Source of the DNA: DATFVA01 sp963721075
Lineage (GTDB): Bacteria; Bacteroidota; Ignavibacteria; Ignavibacteriales; Ignavibacteriaceae
Reading direction: 5' to 3'
NCBI GenBank assembly: GCA_963721075.1
Contig: CAVRHV010000006.1
Location: forward strand, 124,001 to 188,000
DNA: 64,000 bases
Notes under the pieces: generated by a model
The model's database searches: none
What the model was told of the DNA's origin: nothing
What the model saw: the letters and a program-made list of their open reading frames with translations, nothing else
Position numbers and translations under genes: made by a program
Shown: positions 44,634-54,027 of the stretch, piece after piece
Position numbering within the stretch: position 1 is the stretch's first letter
Layout: each line of letters begins with the position of its first letter

Positions 44634-46133
44634 CTATATAGTAAGCTTATCCAGGAGGTAACTCTTCAGGGCGGTTGATGCAACCCTTACCTGCTCCATT
44701 GAATCCCGTTCGCGCACAGTAATAGTACTATCTTCAAGCGTCTGGGTGTCGATCGTAATGCAGAAAGGCGTTCCGGCTTCATCCTGCCGCCTGTATCTTC
44801 TTCCTACTGCTCCTTTATCGTCGTAAAAAACCTTGAAGTTTTTTCTGAGGTCCGATTCGATTTCTCTGGCTATTTCCGGCATTCCGTCTTTATTCACCAG
44901 AGGAAAAATCGCAGCTTTTACAGGGGCTAGTTTAGGATGAAAACGAAGCACAGAACGGGTTTCTCCTTTAACTTCCTCCTCGTAATAAGCATCAACAAGA
45001 AAGGCCATAAATGATCTGCTGGCCCCGGCTGAAGTTTCAATGATGAAGGGAATATATTTTTCTTTGGCTTCTACATCATTATATTTCATTGACTTACCTG
45101 AGTACTCTTCATGCCTGCTGAGATCAAAGTTAGTTCTGTTATGAATACCTTCAATCTCACCCCATCCGAACGGGAACTGGTATTCGATATCTGTTGCTTC
45201 TTTAGCATAATGGGCAAGCTTTTCAACCGGATGATCATGAAAGCGAAGTTTTGATTCTGTCATTCCAAGAGATTTATACCAGTTTATTCTCTGTTCTTTC
45301 CAGTAATCATACCATTTCTTATCATCAGAAGGATTGACAAAGAACTGCATTTCCATCTGTTCAAACTCCCTTGTTCTGAAAAGAAAGTTTTTTGTGTTGA
45401 TTTCATTTCTGAAGGCTTTGCCTATCTGAGCAATGCCGAAAGGTACTTTTTGCCGGGAGGAATTAAGTACGTTCAGGAAATCAACAAAAATACCCTGTGC
45501 AGTTTCGGGCCGGAGATATACAACTGCGCCGGCATCTTCTACCGGACCAATAAATGTCTTAAACATAAGATTAAACTGACGTGCTGCTGTAAAGGTGCCT
45601 TTATTACCGCATTGCGGACAGTTTAGCTCTGAAAGCAGGATGGGACTTAATTCCGGGTTCTCCAGCATGGCATTAAAGGCAATATCAACAGAATCTGTTC
45701 CCCCCGATGCAGAAGCATCCAGAATACTTTCGTACTGGTGTGACAGCTTAGCATTACCTGTAACTTTGTTCTTTACTTCTTCAATGGCTTTTGTTTTTTT
45801 CTTCTCATTTATGAGGTCGCCTAACAGATCAACACGAAATCTGGCCTTACATTGCTTACAGTCGACCATAGGATCTGTAAAATTTTCTACGTGCCCCGAA
45901 GCCTCCCAAACACGCGGATGCATAAGAATAGAAGCATCAAGTCCTTCAACATCCTCGCGGTAGGTCATGAATTTCCACCATTCTTCTTTAACGTTTTTCA
46001 GAAGTTCAACTCCAAGCGGGCCGTAATCCCAGCATCCGTTAAGTCCTCCGTATATTTCGCTCGACTGGAATACAAATCCTCTTCTTTTCGATAGTGATAC
46101 AACTTTATCCAGCAAATCATTCTCTTTAGCCAT
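44634..46133 (-). CDS. glyS: Glycyl-tRNA synthetase (dimeric type)
   Basis: 499 aa, class II synthetase. N-terminal SKRRGFVFQSSEIYGGLNGC and DYGPLG, a Cys zinc-like pair (DCKQCKARF; ELNCPQCGN), motif 2 with FRNEINTKNFLFRTREFEQM, and a C-terminal anticodon-binding domain (VKAAIFPLVNKDG). It charges tRNA-Gly in translation and is essential. Confidence 0.95.
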   Translation of the reverse strand: MAKENDLLDKVVSLSKRRGFVFQSSEIYGGLNGCWDYGPLGVELLKNVKEEWWKFMTYREDVEGLDASILMHPRVWEASGHVENFTDPMVDCKQCKARFRVDLLGDLINEKKKTKAIEEVKNKVTGNAKLSHQYESILDASASGGTDSVDIAFNAMLENPELSPILLSELNCPQCGNKGTFTAARQFNLMFKTFIGPVEDAGAVVYLRPETAQGIFVDFLNVLNSSRQKVPFGIAQIGKAFRNEINTKNFLFRTREFEQMEMQFFVNPSDDKKWYDYWKEQRINWYKSLGMTESKLRFHDHPVEKLAHYAKEATDIEYQFPFGWGEIEGIHNRTNFDLSRHEEYSGKSMKYNDVEAKEKYIPFIIETSAGASRSFMAFLVDAYYEEEVKGETRSVLRFHPKLAPVKAAIFPLVNKDGMPEIAREIESDLRKNFKVFYDDKGAVGRRYRRQDEAGTPFCITIDTQTLEDSTITVRERDSMEQVRVASTALKSYLLDKLTI

Positions 46134-46341
46134 TGAATTCCTTTAATACTTGAAAAATTGAGTGGAAATATACAAAAATGATCAAGGTTCTGAAAACAGG
46201 AGGGCCCAATCATTTACCATACATTCATTTGCGGCATCGGGTCTGCCGGAACCATTATCCCAAACCGATCTGTTCTAACATTTCTCTAATAACAGATAAT
46301 TTTTTATCTTTGCCCCGTCGAATGAGATTGAGGGAAAATAA

Positions 46342-46953
46342 ATGTTTAAAAAATTACTGCCGAAGGAAGAGAAGTACTTCGACAATTTCAAAGAAATGAT
46401 TACACACATAGGCGAAATGGCTGATCTTACGCATCAGCTTTTTTCAAGTGATCAAATTAATCATGATATTCTACTGAAAATTAAACCTTTGGAACTGAGG
46501 TGTGATGAGATCACTTCCAAAGTGACCAAACGGTTGAATAAAACTTATATTACGCCCTTTGACAGGGAGGATATATTCGGTTTAATAAAAAGACTGGATG
46601 ATATCAGTGATATGCTGCTCGGAGCCACAAGCAGGATCGATACTTATAATATACAGAACAAAGTGAAATACGCAGATAAGCTGTCTGCCGTAATAGTTGA
46701 ACAGGTAAAAGAACTCGGCATAGCAATACAGGATCTGAAAGTAAAGCGTACCAACGAAATGAAAGCGGTTAAGGTGCTTGAAACAGAAGCGGATAATGTT
46801 TACAGGCAGGCGCTGAAAGAGCTTTTTGAAAATGAAACCAATGCTATCGAGATCATCAAGAGAAAGGAGATCCTGGAGATTCTGGAGAATACCTCAGATA
46901 AGTGTCAGTCAACCGCAAACCTTATAATAAGTCTTTTCATCAAGAATACGTAA
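46342..46953 (+). CDS. DUF47/PhoU-like phosphate transport accessory protein
   Basis: 203 aa, all helical, with the family pattern KYFDNFKEMITHIGEMADLT, YITPFDREDIFGLIKRLDD and ILEILENTSDKCQSTANLI. DUF47 proteins are encoded beside PiT transporters and are thought to regulate them. A GAGGGAAAATAA ribosome site supports the start, and the PiT gene begins 1 bp after the stop. Confidence 0.9.
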   Translation: MFKKLLPKEEKYFDNFKEMITHIGEMADLTHQLFSSDQINHDILLKIKPLELRCDEITSKVTKRLNKTYITPFDREDIFGLIKRLDDISDMLLGATSRIDTYNIQNKVKYADKLSAVIVEQVKELGIAIQDLKVKRTNEMKAVKVLETEADNVYRQALKELFENETNAIEIIKRKEILEILENTSDKCQSTANLIISLFIKNT

Positions 46954-46954
46954 A

Positions 46955-47941
46955 ATGGAATTTGCCTTAATCATCATTCTGCTGGCACTGGTATTCGATT
47001 TTTACAATGGAATGAACGATGCCGCCAATTCAATTGCTACTGTAGTATCCACCCGTGTTTTAAGTCCCGGCCAGGCAGTCGCCTGGGCCGCTTTCTTCAA
47101 TTTTGCAGCAGCTTTTATCTTTGGAGTGAGTGTGGCAACTACAATTGGTAAGGGTATTGTTGATGTGAGCATAGTTGACAACCATGTGATTTTTGCGGGT
47201 CTTATAGGCGCAATACTGCTTTCTGCAACTGCAACACATTATGGAATGCCGATTTCGGTTTCCCATTCTATCATTGGAGGCTACGGTGGGGCAGGAATTG
47301 CAAAAGCTGGTTTCGGTGCGATAGTGGTATCGGGATATACCAAAGTAGTAATTTTTATTTTTCTTGCCCCAATTATGGGATACGTTATTGCTTTAATCTT
47401 CTCAGTAATTACCCTCTGGATAGTACGTAATAAATCTCCATTTAAGGTGGATAAATATTTCAGGAAGCTCCAGCTTGTATCAGCAGCTTTATATTCGCTA
47501 AGCCACGGTTCAAATGATGCACAGAAAACTATCGGGATTATTGCAATAGTCCTGTTTACAAACGGAGTACTTGGCAATACTTTTTATATCCCTTTTTATG
47601 TAATAATGATGAGCTACACAGTTATCGCACTCGGCACATTGATAGGGGGATGGAAAGTAATAAAAACACTTGGTATGCGTGTTACCAAACTTACTCCTTT
47701 CGGCGGATTCTCTGCTGAAACAGCATCGGGAATTACCATTTCACTGGCTTCAATATGGGGCATACCGGTAAGCACAACTCATACGATAACAGGTTCAATA
47801 ATTGGCGTAGGCTCCGTAAAGGGTTTCTCTGCGGTTCGATGGGGAGTAGCAAGAAACATAATGTGGGCCTGGGTGCTTACAATTCCTCTATCTGCTATTT
47901 TCGCAATGATCACATATTACATTACACAGTTGTTTGTTTAG
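46955..47941 (+). CDS. pit: PiT-family inorganic phosphate transporter
   Basis: 328 aa with about ten helices. The two PiT signatures are visible: FDFYNGMNDAANSIATVVST and SLSHGSNDAQKTIGIIAI, plus MPISVSHSIIGGYGG and IPVSTTHTITGSIIG. It moves phosphate (metal-phosphate) with protons or sodium. Cotranscribed with the DUF47 gene; its 3' end overlaps the convergent DUF2520 gene by 4 bp. Confidence 0.94.
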   Translation: MEFALIIILLALVFDFYNGMNDAANSIATVVSTRVLSPGQAVAWAAFFNFAAAFIFGVSVATTIGKGIVDVSIVDNHVIFAGLIGAILLSATATHYGMPISVSHSIIGGYGGAGIAKAGFGAIVVSGYTKVVIFIFLAPIMGYVIALIFSVITLWIVRNKSPFKVDKYFRKLQLVSAALYSLSHGSNDAQKTIGIIAIVLFTNGVLGNTFYIPFYVIMMSYTVIALGTLIGGWKVIKTLGMRVTKLTPFGGFSAETASGITISLASIWGIPVSTTHTITGSIIGVGSVKGFSAVRWGVARNIMWAWVLTIPLSAIFAMITYYITQLFV

Positions 47942-48843
47942 ATTTTCCTGATGGCTGCGGTAAGTATTTTTTTTATTTCCTTCTGTCCGGGGTTTAGCTT
48001 CCCTTCCCTCCCCTTTATTATTTCCAGCAATACCATGCTCTGGGCAGCATAGCTTTGTAAAAGCATTTTTCTTTGGACCGGCTTAAGTTTTTCTAATGCC
48101 TGGACATGCCTGTTTACTGTTTGTGAATCACCTCTCTGAACCGGACCCGAAAGCGAGTGTGCCGAACCGTTATTTTTTATGTTTGCCAGTGTAGTATTAA
48201 TAATGGTTTCAAAAATATTATAATGTTCCTTAACTGTCAGTCCTGTTCTTTCAAGTAATTTTTCCGAGGCAAAGAAGTTGGCGTTCATAAAGTTTGCAGT
48301 AAATACACCGGCCATGTGATAATAGACTTTTTCATCCTCATTCAGCTTAAATGATTTCAGGTTCAGGTTTCTGCCAAGCGAAAAAAGATATCGTTCCGCA
48401 GAAGCAAATTTCGTTTCAATAGCGGCAAACGAATTTCTCACATCTGTTTGTCTGGTTGAGGGGAAAGTCTGCATAATATGAAATGAGGCCGTCATACCTC
48501 CTTTGTCTTCAATAACATTAAGAGCAGAGCTTCCTTCAGAACCGGAGGTATGAACAAAAAGACAATTTTTGAAATCATTTCTGATTACGGAAAGTTTATC
48601 GGCAGTAATGGAAATCTGATTATCCGGCACTGTAATAAAGAAGACCTTAACATCCAGTGGGATAGATTTCAGTTTATCAGAACAGAAATTAAGATTATAT
48701 TTTTTTGAAAGAGACCGGGCCGATCTCATACTTCTGCTGATCACCCCTTTGACAGAATAATTTTTTCTGATTAGTAAAGGTACGATGCTATGAGCAACCT
48801 TTCCCGCACCAATGAAAACTATTTCTGAGCTTCTATTAAGCAA
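47938..48843 (-). CDS. Rossmann-fold DUF2520 protein
   Basis: 301 aa. A TTG start at 48843 is preferred: a GGAGAA ribosome site precedes it and no ATG is available. N-terminal NAD(P)-binding fold (VFIGAGKVAHSIVPLLIRKN), a middle VHTSGSEGSSAL, and the helical DUF2520 domain (YHMAGVFTANFMNANFFASE, LSGPVQRGDSQTVNRHVQAL). Members are putative oxidoreductases with unknown substrates. It starts immediately after the MEMO-like gene. Confidence 0.85.
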   Translation of the reverse strand: MLNRSSEIVFIGAGKVAHSIVPLLIRKNYSVKGVISRSMRSARSLSKKYNLNFCSDKLKSIPLDVKVFFITVPDNQISITADKLSVIRNDFKNCLFVHTSGSEGSSALNVIEDKGGMTASFHIMQTFPSTRQTDVRNSFAAIETKFASAERYLFSLGRNLNLKSFKLNEDEKVYYHMAGVFTANFMNANFFASEKLLERTGLTVKEHYNIFETIINTTLANIKNNGSAHSLSGPVQRGDSQTVNRHVQALEKLKPVQRKMLLQSYAAQSMVLLEIIKGREGKLNPGQKEIKKILTAAIRKI

Positions 48844-49666
48844 TCATTCTCCATAAACTGCTGCGGAAAGATAACCCACCACCTCGTTTTTATTTCCTGT
48901 TGTATCACCAGAATCACTTCTGTGCAGAACAACCGACTTATTATATTTTAATTTATCCGCCGATTTCATCAAAGCTATAATGGTTCCCGCGCCGCAGGCT
49001 TCACATCTTCTCTTTTCGAAATTTTCGTAAAGTCCTTCATAGTTAAACAGATTTATGTCTCGTTCAACAAGGGAATCCATCTTATCCGCAACATCCCCCG
49101 GGTAATAATGTGACAGATCGGAGCTGGATACTATCAGCGTTTTTTCATCAAACTGTATCTTTTAGTCGTTCAGTCAATTCATCGATATAAAGTTTTCCCT
49201 GATCACCCATAACTACAGGTACAATTTCGAAATCGTCCAGTACTGTCTGCAGGAAGGGGATCTGAACTTCAATGGCATGTTCTTCCCTGTGTCCCTCCAT
49301 CCCCTTAAAAATGGTTTTGGCGTTTGAAGCCAGAATATCTGCTGCTTTTTTGTTAACCGGCACTTCCCCAAGTGGTGTTCTGTATGCATCTCCCTCATAG
49401 ACAGACACACCGGGAAAATATTCTCTGTGACTTGGAGAGATTACGATGACTGTTTTAATATTTTTTTTGTCAAGAAGTTTAAATCCGAAAGCAGCTGTTT
49501 TTCCCGAATAGGTGTAACCTGCGTGCGGAGAAACAATGCCGAATAATCTTCCTGATACTTCTTTCTTTTCTGCAGCTGAAAGAAGATATTCAATCTCGCT
49601 TTTTAGTTTTGAAGGATCCGCGGGATAAAAATATCCTGCAACTGCCGGCTTTCTAACCTGAGACAT
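48844..49666 (-). CDS. amrB: MEMO-family protein (AmmeMemoRadiSam protein B), frameshifted
   Basis: Frames 49666-49148 and the continuation to 48844 form one chain of about 274 aa. The joint is at the A-run near 49158-49164: the next frame reads KIQFDEKTLIVSSSDLSHYY. Metal-site candidates: His in IVSPHAGYTYSG, SPSHREYF, SSDLSHYYPGD, and Cys in RRCEACGAGT, as in the MEMO fold. Start ATG 49666 (MSQVRKPAVAGYFYPADP) has an AAAGGAAAAG ribosome site. The family is typically linked to AMMECR1 and a radical SAM protein; the radical SAM member is not here. Confidence 0.85.
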
Positions 49667-50232
49667 AGGAACTTTTCCTTTCTCCTTCCTCAGAAAATAT
49701 TTCAGCAGTAAAGACTTCAATGTTTAATTTATTTTTTTGCCACAGGTAAGGTTCAAACCCTGCCTTTTCGCATATAGCGCATAGAAACCGATCGCGGTTA
49801 AAATTATTTTCGGAAGCTACCTGCGGAAGAAGGAGACCTCTCCTGCCAAGGTGGTTTAATATTAGTCCATGTTTCCCTATTTCAATTTCCTCGTAACCAT
49901 TTATTTTTTTTGCTGGTGACAAAACCGAGATCTCTATCTCCAGCTGTTCAATTTCTTCTTCGGAAACCGGGAGAAAGCGGGGGTCGCGGAAAGCAGACTG
50001 CACGGCAGCTTCACAAATGGTTTCAAACAAACTTAGTTCAGCAGAAATATAGCCTATACATCCTCGAAGGTTCTTTTTAATAGTAAGGGTAACGAAAGCA
50101 CCCGACTGTTATCTTTAAGGAAGGATACTTCTGAAAATCCGGCGGCGGTACTTTAGATTCATCAAATACAGATTTAATTGAATCCCTTGCTGCTTTAAGA
50201 AGAATAGCTTTATCTTCTGTGCGTAATTCCAT
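49653..50232 (-). CDS. amrA: AMMECR1-family protein (AmmeMemoRadiSam protein A), frameshifted
   Basis: ATG at 50232 gives MELRTEDKAILLKAARDSIK up to YPSLKITV. A shift near 50098-50108 is needed to continue as GAFVTLTIKKNLRGCIGYIS into the conserved domain (SAFRDPRFLPVSEEEIEQLE, GLILNHLGRRGLLLPQVASE). About 193 aa in total. LRGCIG is the family hallmark. Overlaps the MEMO-like gene by 14 bp, so translation is probably coupled. Molecular function is unknown. Confidence 0.82.
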
Positions 50233-50250
50233 AGTAATCAACCTTCAAAT

Positions 50251-51075
50251 TCAGACTAACGAATAAACCATAAGTTCAGTTTTATTTCTAATCAGGAATA
50301 GGAGATTATCCCTAATGAAGAAAGAATCGGGTATGTAGGAAGTAATCCCCGCATTAAGCACATCTTCTAAAATAATCTTTCCCGTATTAATATCAATGGC
50401 TTTGAAATTATTATTGAGCCTTCCCTCATCGGCAACAGTGTGAAAACTGAGCAGAAGAAGAGTATCATATTTCACAAAATCTATTGTACCAGAGATAACT
50501 TCATTTTCTCTGATTTTTTCCACCAGAGCCCTGCTTTCCGAATTAAAATCTGCATCTTTATATGCTTCAGGGAAAGCGTAAGATTTGTATTTTTCATCCT
50601 CTTCACGAAGCAGTTTTTCTCTCAGTCTGTTTACTTCCTCCGGGTTTTCACCATATTCCTCCACAAGATTACCTGTATTTGCATCCAGGGCAAAAAAATT
50701 GCGACTCTCGAACTTCTGAATAAAGCCGAAAACACGATCCCGCAGAAGAAAAAGAAATACAAGGTCATCCCTTTTCCAGATGAAGCTTTTAGAGACCAGA
50801 TCATATACAAAGATTCCTATGTGACCCGGCATATCAGGTTTTACAAAATGGTGGAAGTAGATCTTATCACCCTCAAATGCTTCCACACCAGACCAGAATT
50901 TCTCATCCGGCTGGAAATCTTTAAGCAGAGATTTTCCCGAGTCAATACCTACGCAGTTGAAGTACACCTGCTTATTCTTTTCGTCTCTTTCCTCTATCAG
51001 CAGTTTATCCCCTGAAGGAATGAGCCGCCAGATTGTTCTATTATTTGTAAAGGAATAATTTTTCTTTAACTTCAT
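50251..51075 (-). CDS. DUF4905-family protein
   Basis: 274 aa, no signal peptide or membrane segment, rich in beta strands (WRLIPSGDKLLIEERDEKNK, FFALDANTGNLVEEYGENPE, FKAIDINTGKIILEDVL). It looks like a small propeller and fits the DUF4905 family by pattern memory. Its start overlaps the tryptophanase stop by 4 bp (ATGA), so it belongs to that operon. Confidence 0.65.
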   Translation of the reverse strand: MKLKKNYSFTNNRTIWRLIPSGDKLLIEERDEKNKQVYFNCVGIDSGKSLLKDFQPDEKFWSGVEAFEGDKIYFHHFVKPDMPGHIGIFVYDLVSKSFIWKRDDLVFLFLLRDRVFGFIQKFESRNFFALDANTGNLVEEYGENPEEVNRLREKLLREEDEKYKSYAFPEAYKDADFNSESRALVEKIRENEVISGTIDFVKYDTLLLLSFHTVADEGRLNNNFKAIDINTGKIILEDVLNAGITSYIPDSFFIRDNLLFLIRNKTELMVYSLV

Positions 51076-52469
51076 TTACTTTCATGTTTTGTATCGTAAC
51101 TTATCTCTTCAAACTGCGCGGTAAAATGTCTTAGCATTGGTGCCTGGTATGTAATTTTGTAACCTTTTAATGAACTTCTTTTTTTGTAGACTTCAAGAAT
51201 TACCTCGAGAACATAATCGATATGACTCTGGGTATACACCCTTCTGGGGATTGCTAATCTTACCAGCTCCATAGGAGGAGGGATAAGCTTTCCGTTTTTA
51301 TCGTATTTACCGAACATTACACTTCCGATCTCTACCGCCCTTATTCCGCCTTCAATATAAAGTGCACATACAATTGACTGACCCGGGAATTGTTCCTGTG
51401 GAATATTTGGAAGAAATCTTTTTGCATCTATATAAATTGCATGCCCTCCCGGCGGTTCGATGATGGGAACTCCGGCAGAAACAAGTTTTTCACCGAGATA
51501 TTCCACACTTCTAACACGATACTGCAGATAATGTTCATCAAGAACTTCTTCCAGTCCCTGTGCAACTGCTTCAAGGTCACGACCCGCAAGTCCGCCGTAT
51601 GTAGGAAATCCCTCCGTAACGATCAGAAGATTCCGGCAGTTCATTGCAAGCTGGTCATCATTCATGGCAAGAAAGCCGCCTATATTTGCAAGACCATCCT
51701 TCTTTGCGCTCATGGTTGCACCGTCGGCATAGGAAAACATTTCCTGTGCGATTTCAAGCAGTGATTTATCCTTGTAGCCGTCTTCACGTATTTTAATGAA
51801 GTATGCGTTTTCAGCAAATCGACAGGCATCAAGGAAGAGAGGAATATCATATTTCTTAAGCACTTCTTTTACTTCACGAATATTCTGCATTGAAACGGGC
51901 TGACCCCCACCCGAATTATTTGTAATGGTTATCATACAGACCGGGATATTTTCTTTACCTTTTTCCTTTATGAAATTTTCGAGCTTTTCAATATCCATAT
52001 TTCCTTTAAAAGGAGCTCGTACTTCGGGATGTTTGCCTTCCTCATTCAGAAGGTCAACTGCTTCGGCATTGGTGTATTCTACATTTGCGCGCGTGGTATC
52101 AAAATGTGTGTTATTAGGGATAAATTTACCTTCGCCGCCTATAATCGAAAAGAGTATTTTTTCGGCTGCTCTTCCCTGGTGGGTTGGGATTATGTACTTC
52201 AGTCCTGTAATTTTCTTAACCATATCCTCGAAGCGGTAGAAACTTTTCGAACCGGCGTACGATTCATCTCCCTGCATAATACCAGCCCACTGCATCGAGC
52301 TCATCGCGGAGGTTCCACTGTCTGTGAGAAGATCTATCAGCACATCATCGGCATGCAGCATAAAAGTATTATAACCTGCTTTTTTTAGGAGTTCAATTCG
52401 TTCCTCCCTGGTTGTAAATCTTATCGGTTCAACAGATTTTATTTTGAAAGGTTCTATAATAGTTTTCAT
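51072..52469 (-). CDS. tnaA: Tryptophanase (PLP-dependent beta-eliminating lyase)
   Basis: 465 aa. PLP site with Lys in ATMSAKKDGLANIGG, and family blocks LLTDSGTSAMSSMQWAGIM and GFPTYGGLAGRDLEAVAQGL. The positions separating tryptophanase from tyrosine phenol-lyase read VEIGS (Arg-containing in the latter) and LRHFTA (His rather than Phe), both of the tryptophanase type. It converts tryptophan to indole, pyruvate and ammonia. First gene of a unit with DUF4905, AMMECR1, MEMO and DUF2520 genes; an AGGGAAACC ribosome site precedes it. No tnaC-like leader was recognised. Confidence 0.9.
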   Translation of the reverse strand: MKTIIEPFKIKSVEPIRFTTREERIELLKKAGYNTFMLHADDVLIDLLTDSGTSAMSSMQWAGIMQGDESYAGSKSFYRFEDMVKKITGLKYIIPTHQGRAAEKILFSIIGGEGKFIPNNTHFDTTRANVEYTNAEAVDLLNEEGKHPEVRAPFKGNMDIEKLENFIKEKGKENIPVCMITITNNSGGGQPVSMQNIREVKEVLKKYDIPLFLDACRFAENAYFIKIREDGYKDKSLLEIAQEMFSYADGATMSAKKDGLANIGGFLAMNDDQLAMNCRNLLIVTEGFPTYGGLAGRDLEAVAQGLEEVLDEHYLQYRVRSVEYLGEKLVSAGVPIIEPPGGHAIYIDAKRFLPNIPQEQFPGQSIVCALYIEGGIRAVEIGSVMFGKYDKNGKLIPPPMELVRLAIPRRVYTQSHIDYVLEVILEVYKKRSSLKGYKITYQAPMLRHFTAQFEEISYDTKHESK

Positions 52470-52979
52470 TTGGTTTCCCTGTAATCAGAATATTGCAAAA
52501 AATGTAAAATTTTCATCTTTAAATTTAACTAAACTTCGGTTAATCCTGTATACAATTCCCGAAATTTATCAGACCGGATAATTGTTATCACCCGGATTTA
52601 ACTCCTATTTATGCAGTATTTATACCGGGGAAAAGACGGTTCATGGACGGTTCAACAAGGGTTTTTAAGAATATATTGTTGAAATAATCAACAGTGCGCT
52701 TGAAGCTTGACCCGGGAAGGATATGACCTGTTTGTACCCACATCCAGTTAGTACGAACAAACTTTTTCTTATGAATGTATTATATAGCTTTTTAACCCGA
52801 GGTTCAACCCGGATTCTTCAAGACCTGTCTAAACCCCGATGAACTTATCACTTATGATGATACAGTAATTTTATGGTCTGAATAAAAATGACCTAAAGTA
52901 TGTTTTTCCAGTTGCGTTTGTTCCCAACAATAAATACTTTTTTACTACACATCTTATAAATATTTATTAGGGATGGATA
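52470..52979. other. 510-bp divergent intergenic region with tandem GACGGTTCA repeat
   Basis: Lies between the divergent tryptophanase and Yip1-like genes. Two perfect 9-bp direct repeats GACGGTTCA (52635-52643, 52646-52654) are spaced 11 bp apart, about one helical turn; a related GGTTCAACCCGG lies at 52801-52812. No gene or terminator was found. Confidence 0.4.
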
Positions 52980-53798
52980 ATGGACAATACAGACTTACCA
53001 AATTTGAACGATCCTTCCGCAGCTGAAGCGCCGGAGGAAGAGCTGAGTCATACTGACAAGCTTGTAGGAGTTTTTGCTGAACCGGGTGTAATGTATGCCA
53101 AAACAGCACAATTCCCGCCGAAAACTATCGACTGGATCATTCCTCTTCTTGTTATGATAGTATTTTCTATTGCTTCTGCCTGGATTATTCAAAGTAATGC
53201 AGAGGTTGCGTATAATATCAAACAGGAACAGCTTGGAAAAATCGAGCAATCCTTCCAGGAAATGGTGGACAAGGGGCAGATGACAAAAGAACAGGCCCAG
53301 GAACAGATGAACAGGATTGAGGAGAGGATGTCTGAAGGAACAAATATGGTGCAGATTGTCATATTTACTATAGTCCGGGTCTTTTTATTCTTCTTTATTG
53401 TTTCGGGAATTTACTTCATTGCTGCACGCTTTATTTTTAAGGGTGAAGGAACGTATGCCTCAGCCATGGTGGCTAACGGATTAACAGCGTATATCGATGT
53501 CATACAGGTAATCATTGCAACAATACTTACCATTGTAACTGGAAGACTGGTAATGGATACTAGTCTTGCCGCATTTATGCATATTGATAAGTCCACCTTT
53601 GGAGGATTTATCCTTGGTAAGCTGGATGTAATCACAATCTGGAGTCTGGCTATCGTCAGTATTGGTCTGGCTAAAATGTTCAAATCCGAAAAAATGACTA
53701 AATACTTTATTTTCGTATTTGGTTTATGGATCGTTTGGAGTCTTATAATTTTCGGACTTGGTCAGGCTATTCCATTCCTTAGGTTCCTCGGAGGTTAG
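52980..53798 (+). CDS. Yip1-domain membrane protein
   Basis: 272 aa. A charged N-terminus (DNTDLPNLNDPSAAEAPEEE) precedes five hydrophobic segments (about 54-74, 120-145, 160-185, 205-228, 238-266). A coiled segment (about 80-115; KIEQSFQEMVDKGQMTKEQA) lies between the first two. The pattern is that of bacterial YIP1-family proteins of unknown role. A GGGATGGATA ribosome site supports the start. Confidence 0.75.
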   Translation: MDNTDLPNLNDPSAAEAPEEELSHTDKLVGVFAEPGVMYAKTAQFPPKTIDWIIPLLVMIVFSIASAWIIQSNAEVAYNIKQEQLGKIEQSFQEMVDKGQMTKEQAQEQMNRIEERMSEGTNMVQIVIFTIVRVFLFFFIVSGIYFIAARFIFKGEGTYASAMVANGLTAYIDVIQVIIATILTIVTGRLVMDTSLAAFMHIDKSTFGGFILGKLDVITIWSLAIVSIGLAKMFKSEKMTKYFIFVFGLWIVWSLIIFGLGQAIPFLRFLGG

Positions 53799-53807
53799 TT
53801 TCTTTTT

Positions 53808-53835
53808 AGAGATGAGCCGATATCGGCTCATCTCT
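53808..53835 (+). terminator. Palindromic hairpin after the Yip1-like gene
   Basis: Perfect 14-bp arms AGAGATGAGCCGAT / ATCGGCTCATCTCT, 10 bp beyond the stop. The following T-tract is broken (TATCTTTC), so strength is uncertain. Confidence 0.7.
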
Positions 53836-53960
53836 TATCTTTCAAATATCAACTCTGTTAAAATCACCGAAAATTAAGCGCTCCGGTCACTTATAATGCT
53901 CATCGGACACACGCCGAAAACAGCATATTGCTTTTAAATAATTTAATTTTTATGTTGCTT

Positions 53961-53999
53961 CACCCCTAATGAGGGGGTACAACCCCTGTATGAGGGGTG
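53961..53999 (+). promoter_or_regulatory. Double-palindrome operator in front of the TrmB-type regulator
   Basis: Two similar palindromic units, CCCCTAATGAGGGG (53963-53976) and CCCCTGTATGAGGGG (53983-53997), start exactly 20 bp apart, two helical turns, and end 29 bp before the start codon at 54028. An autoregulatory operator is the natural reading. Confidence 0.6.
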
Positions 54000-54027
54000 C
54001 ATACTTAATATTTCTTAATTAGTTCAG

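Noticed and set aside
50440..51015. 191-aa plus-strand open frame
   Set aside because: It is antisense to the DUF4905 gene, whose frame has family-like composition and operon spacing.
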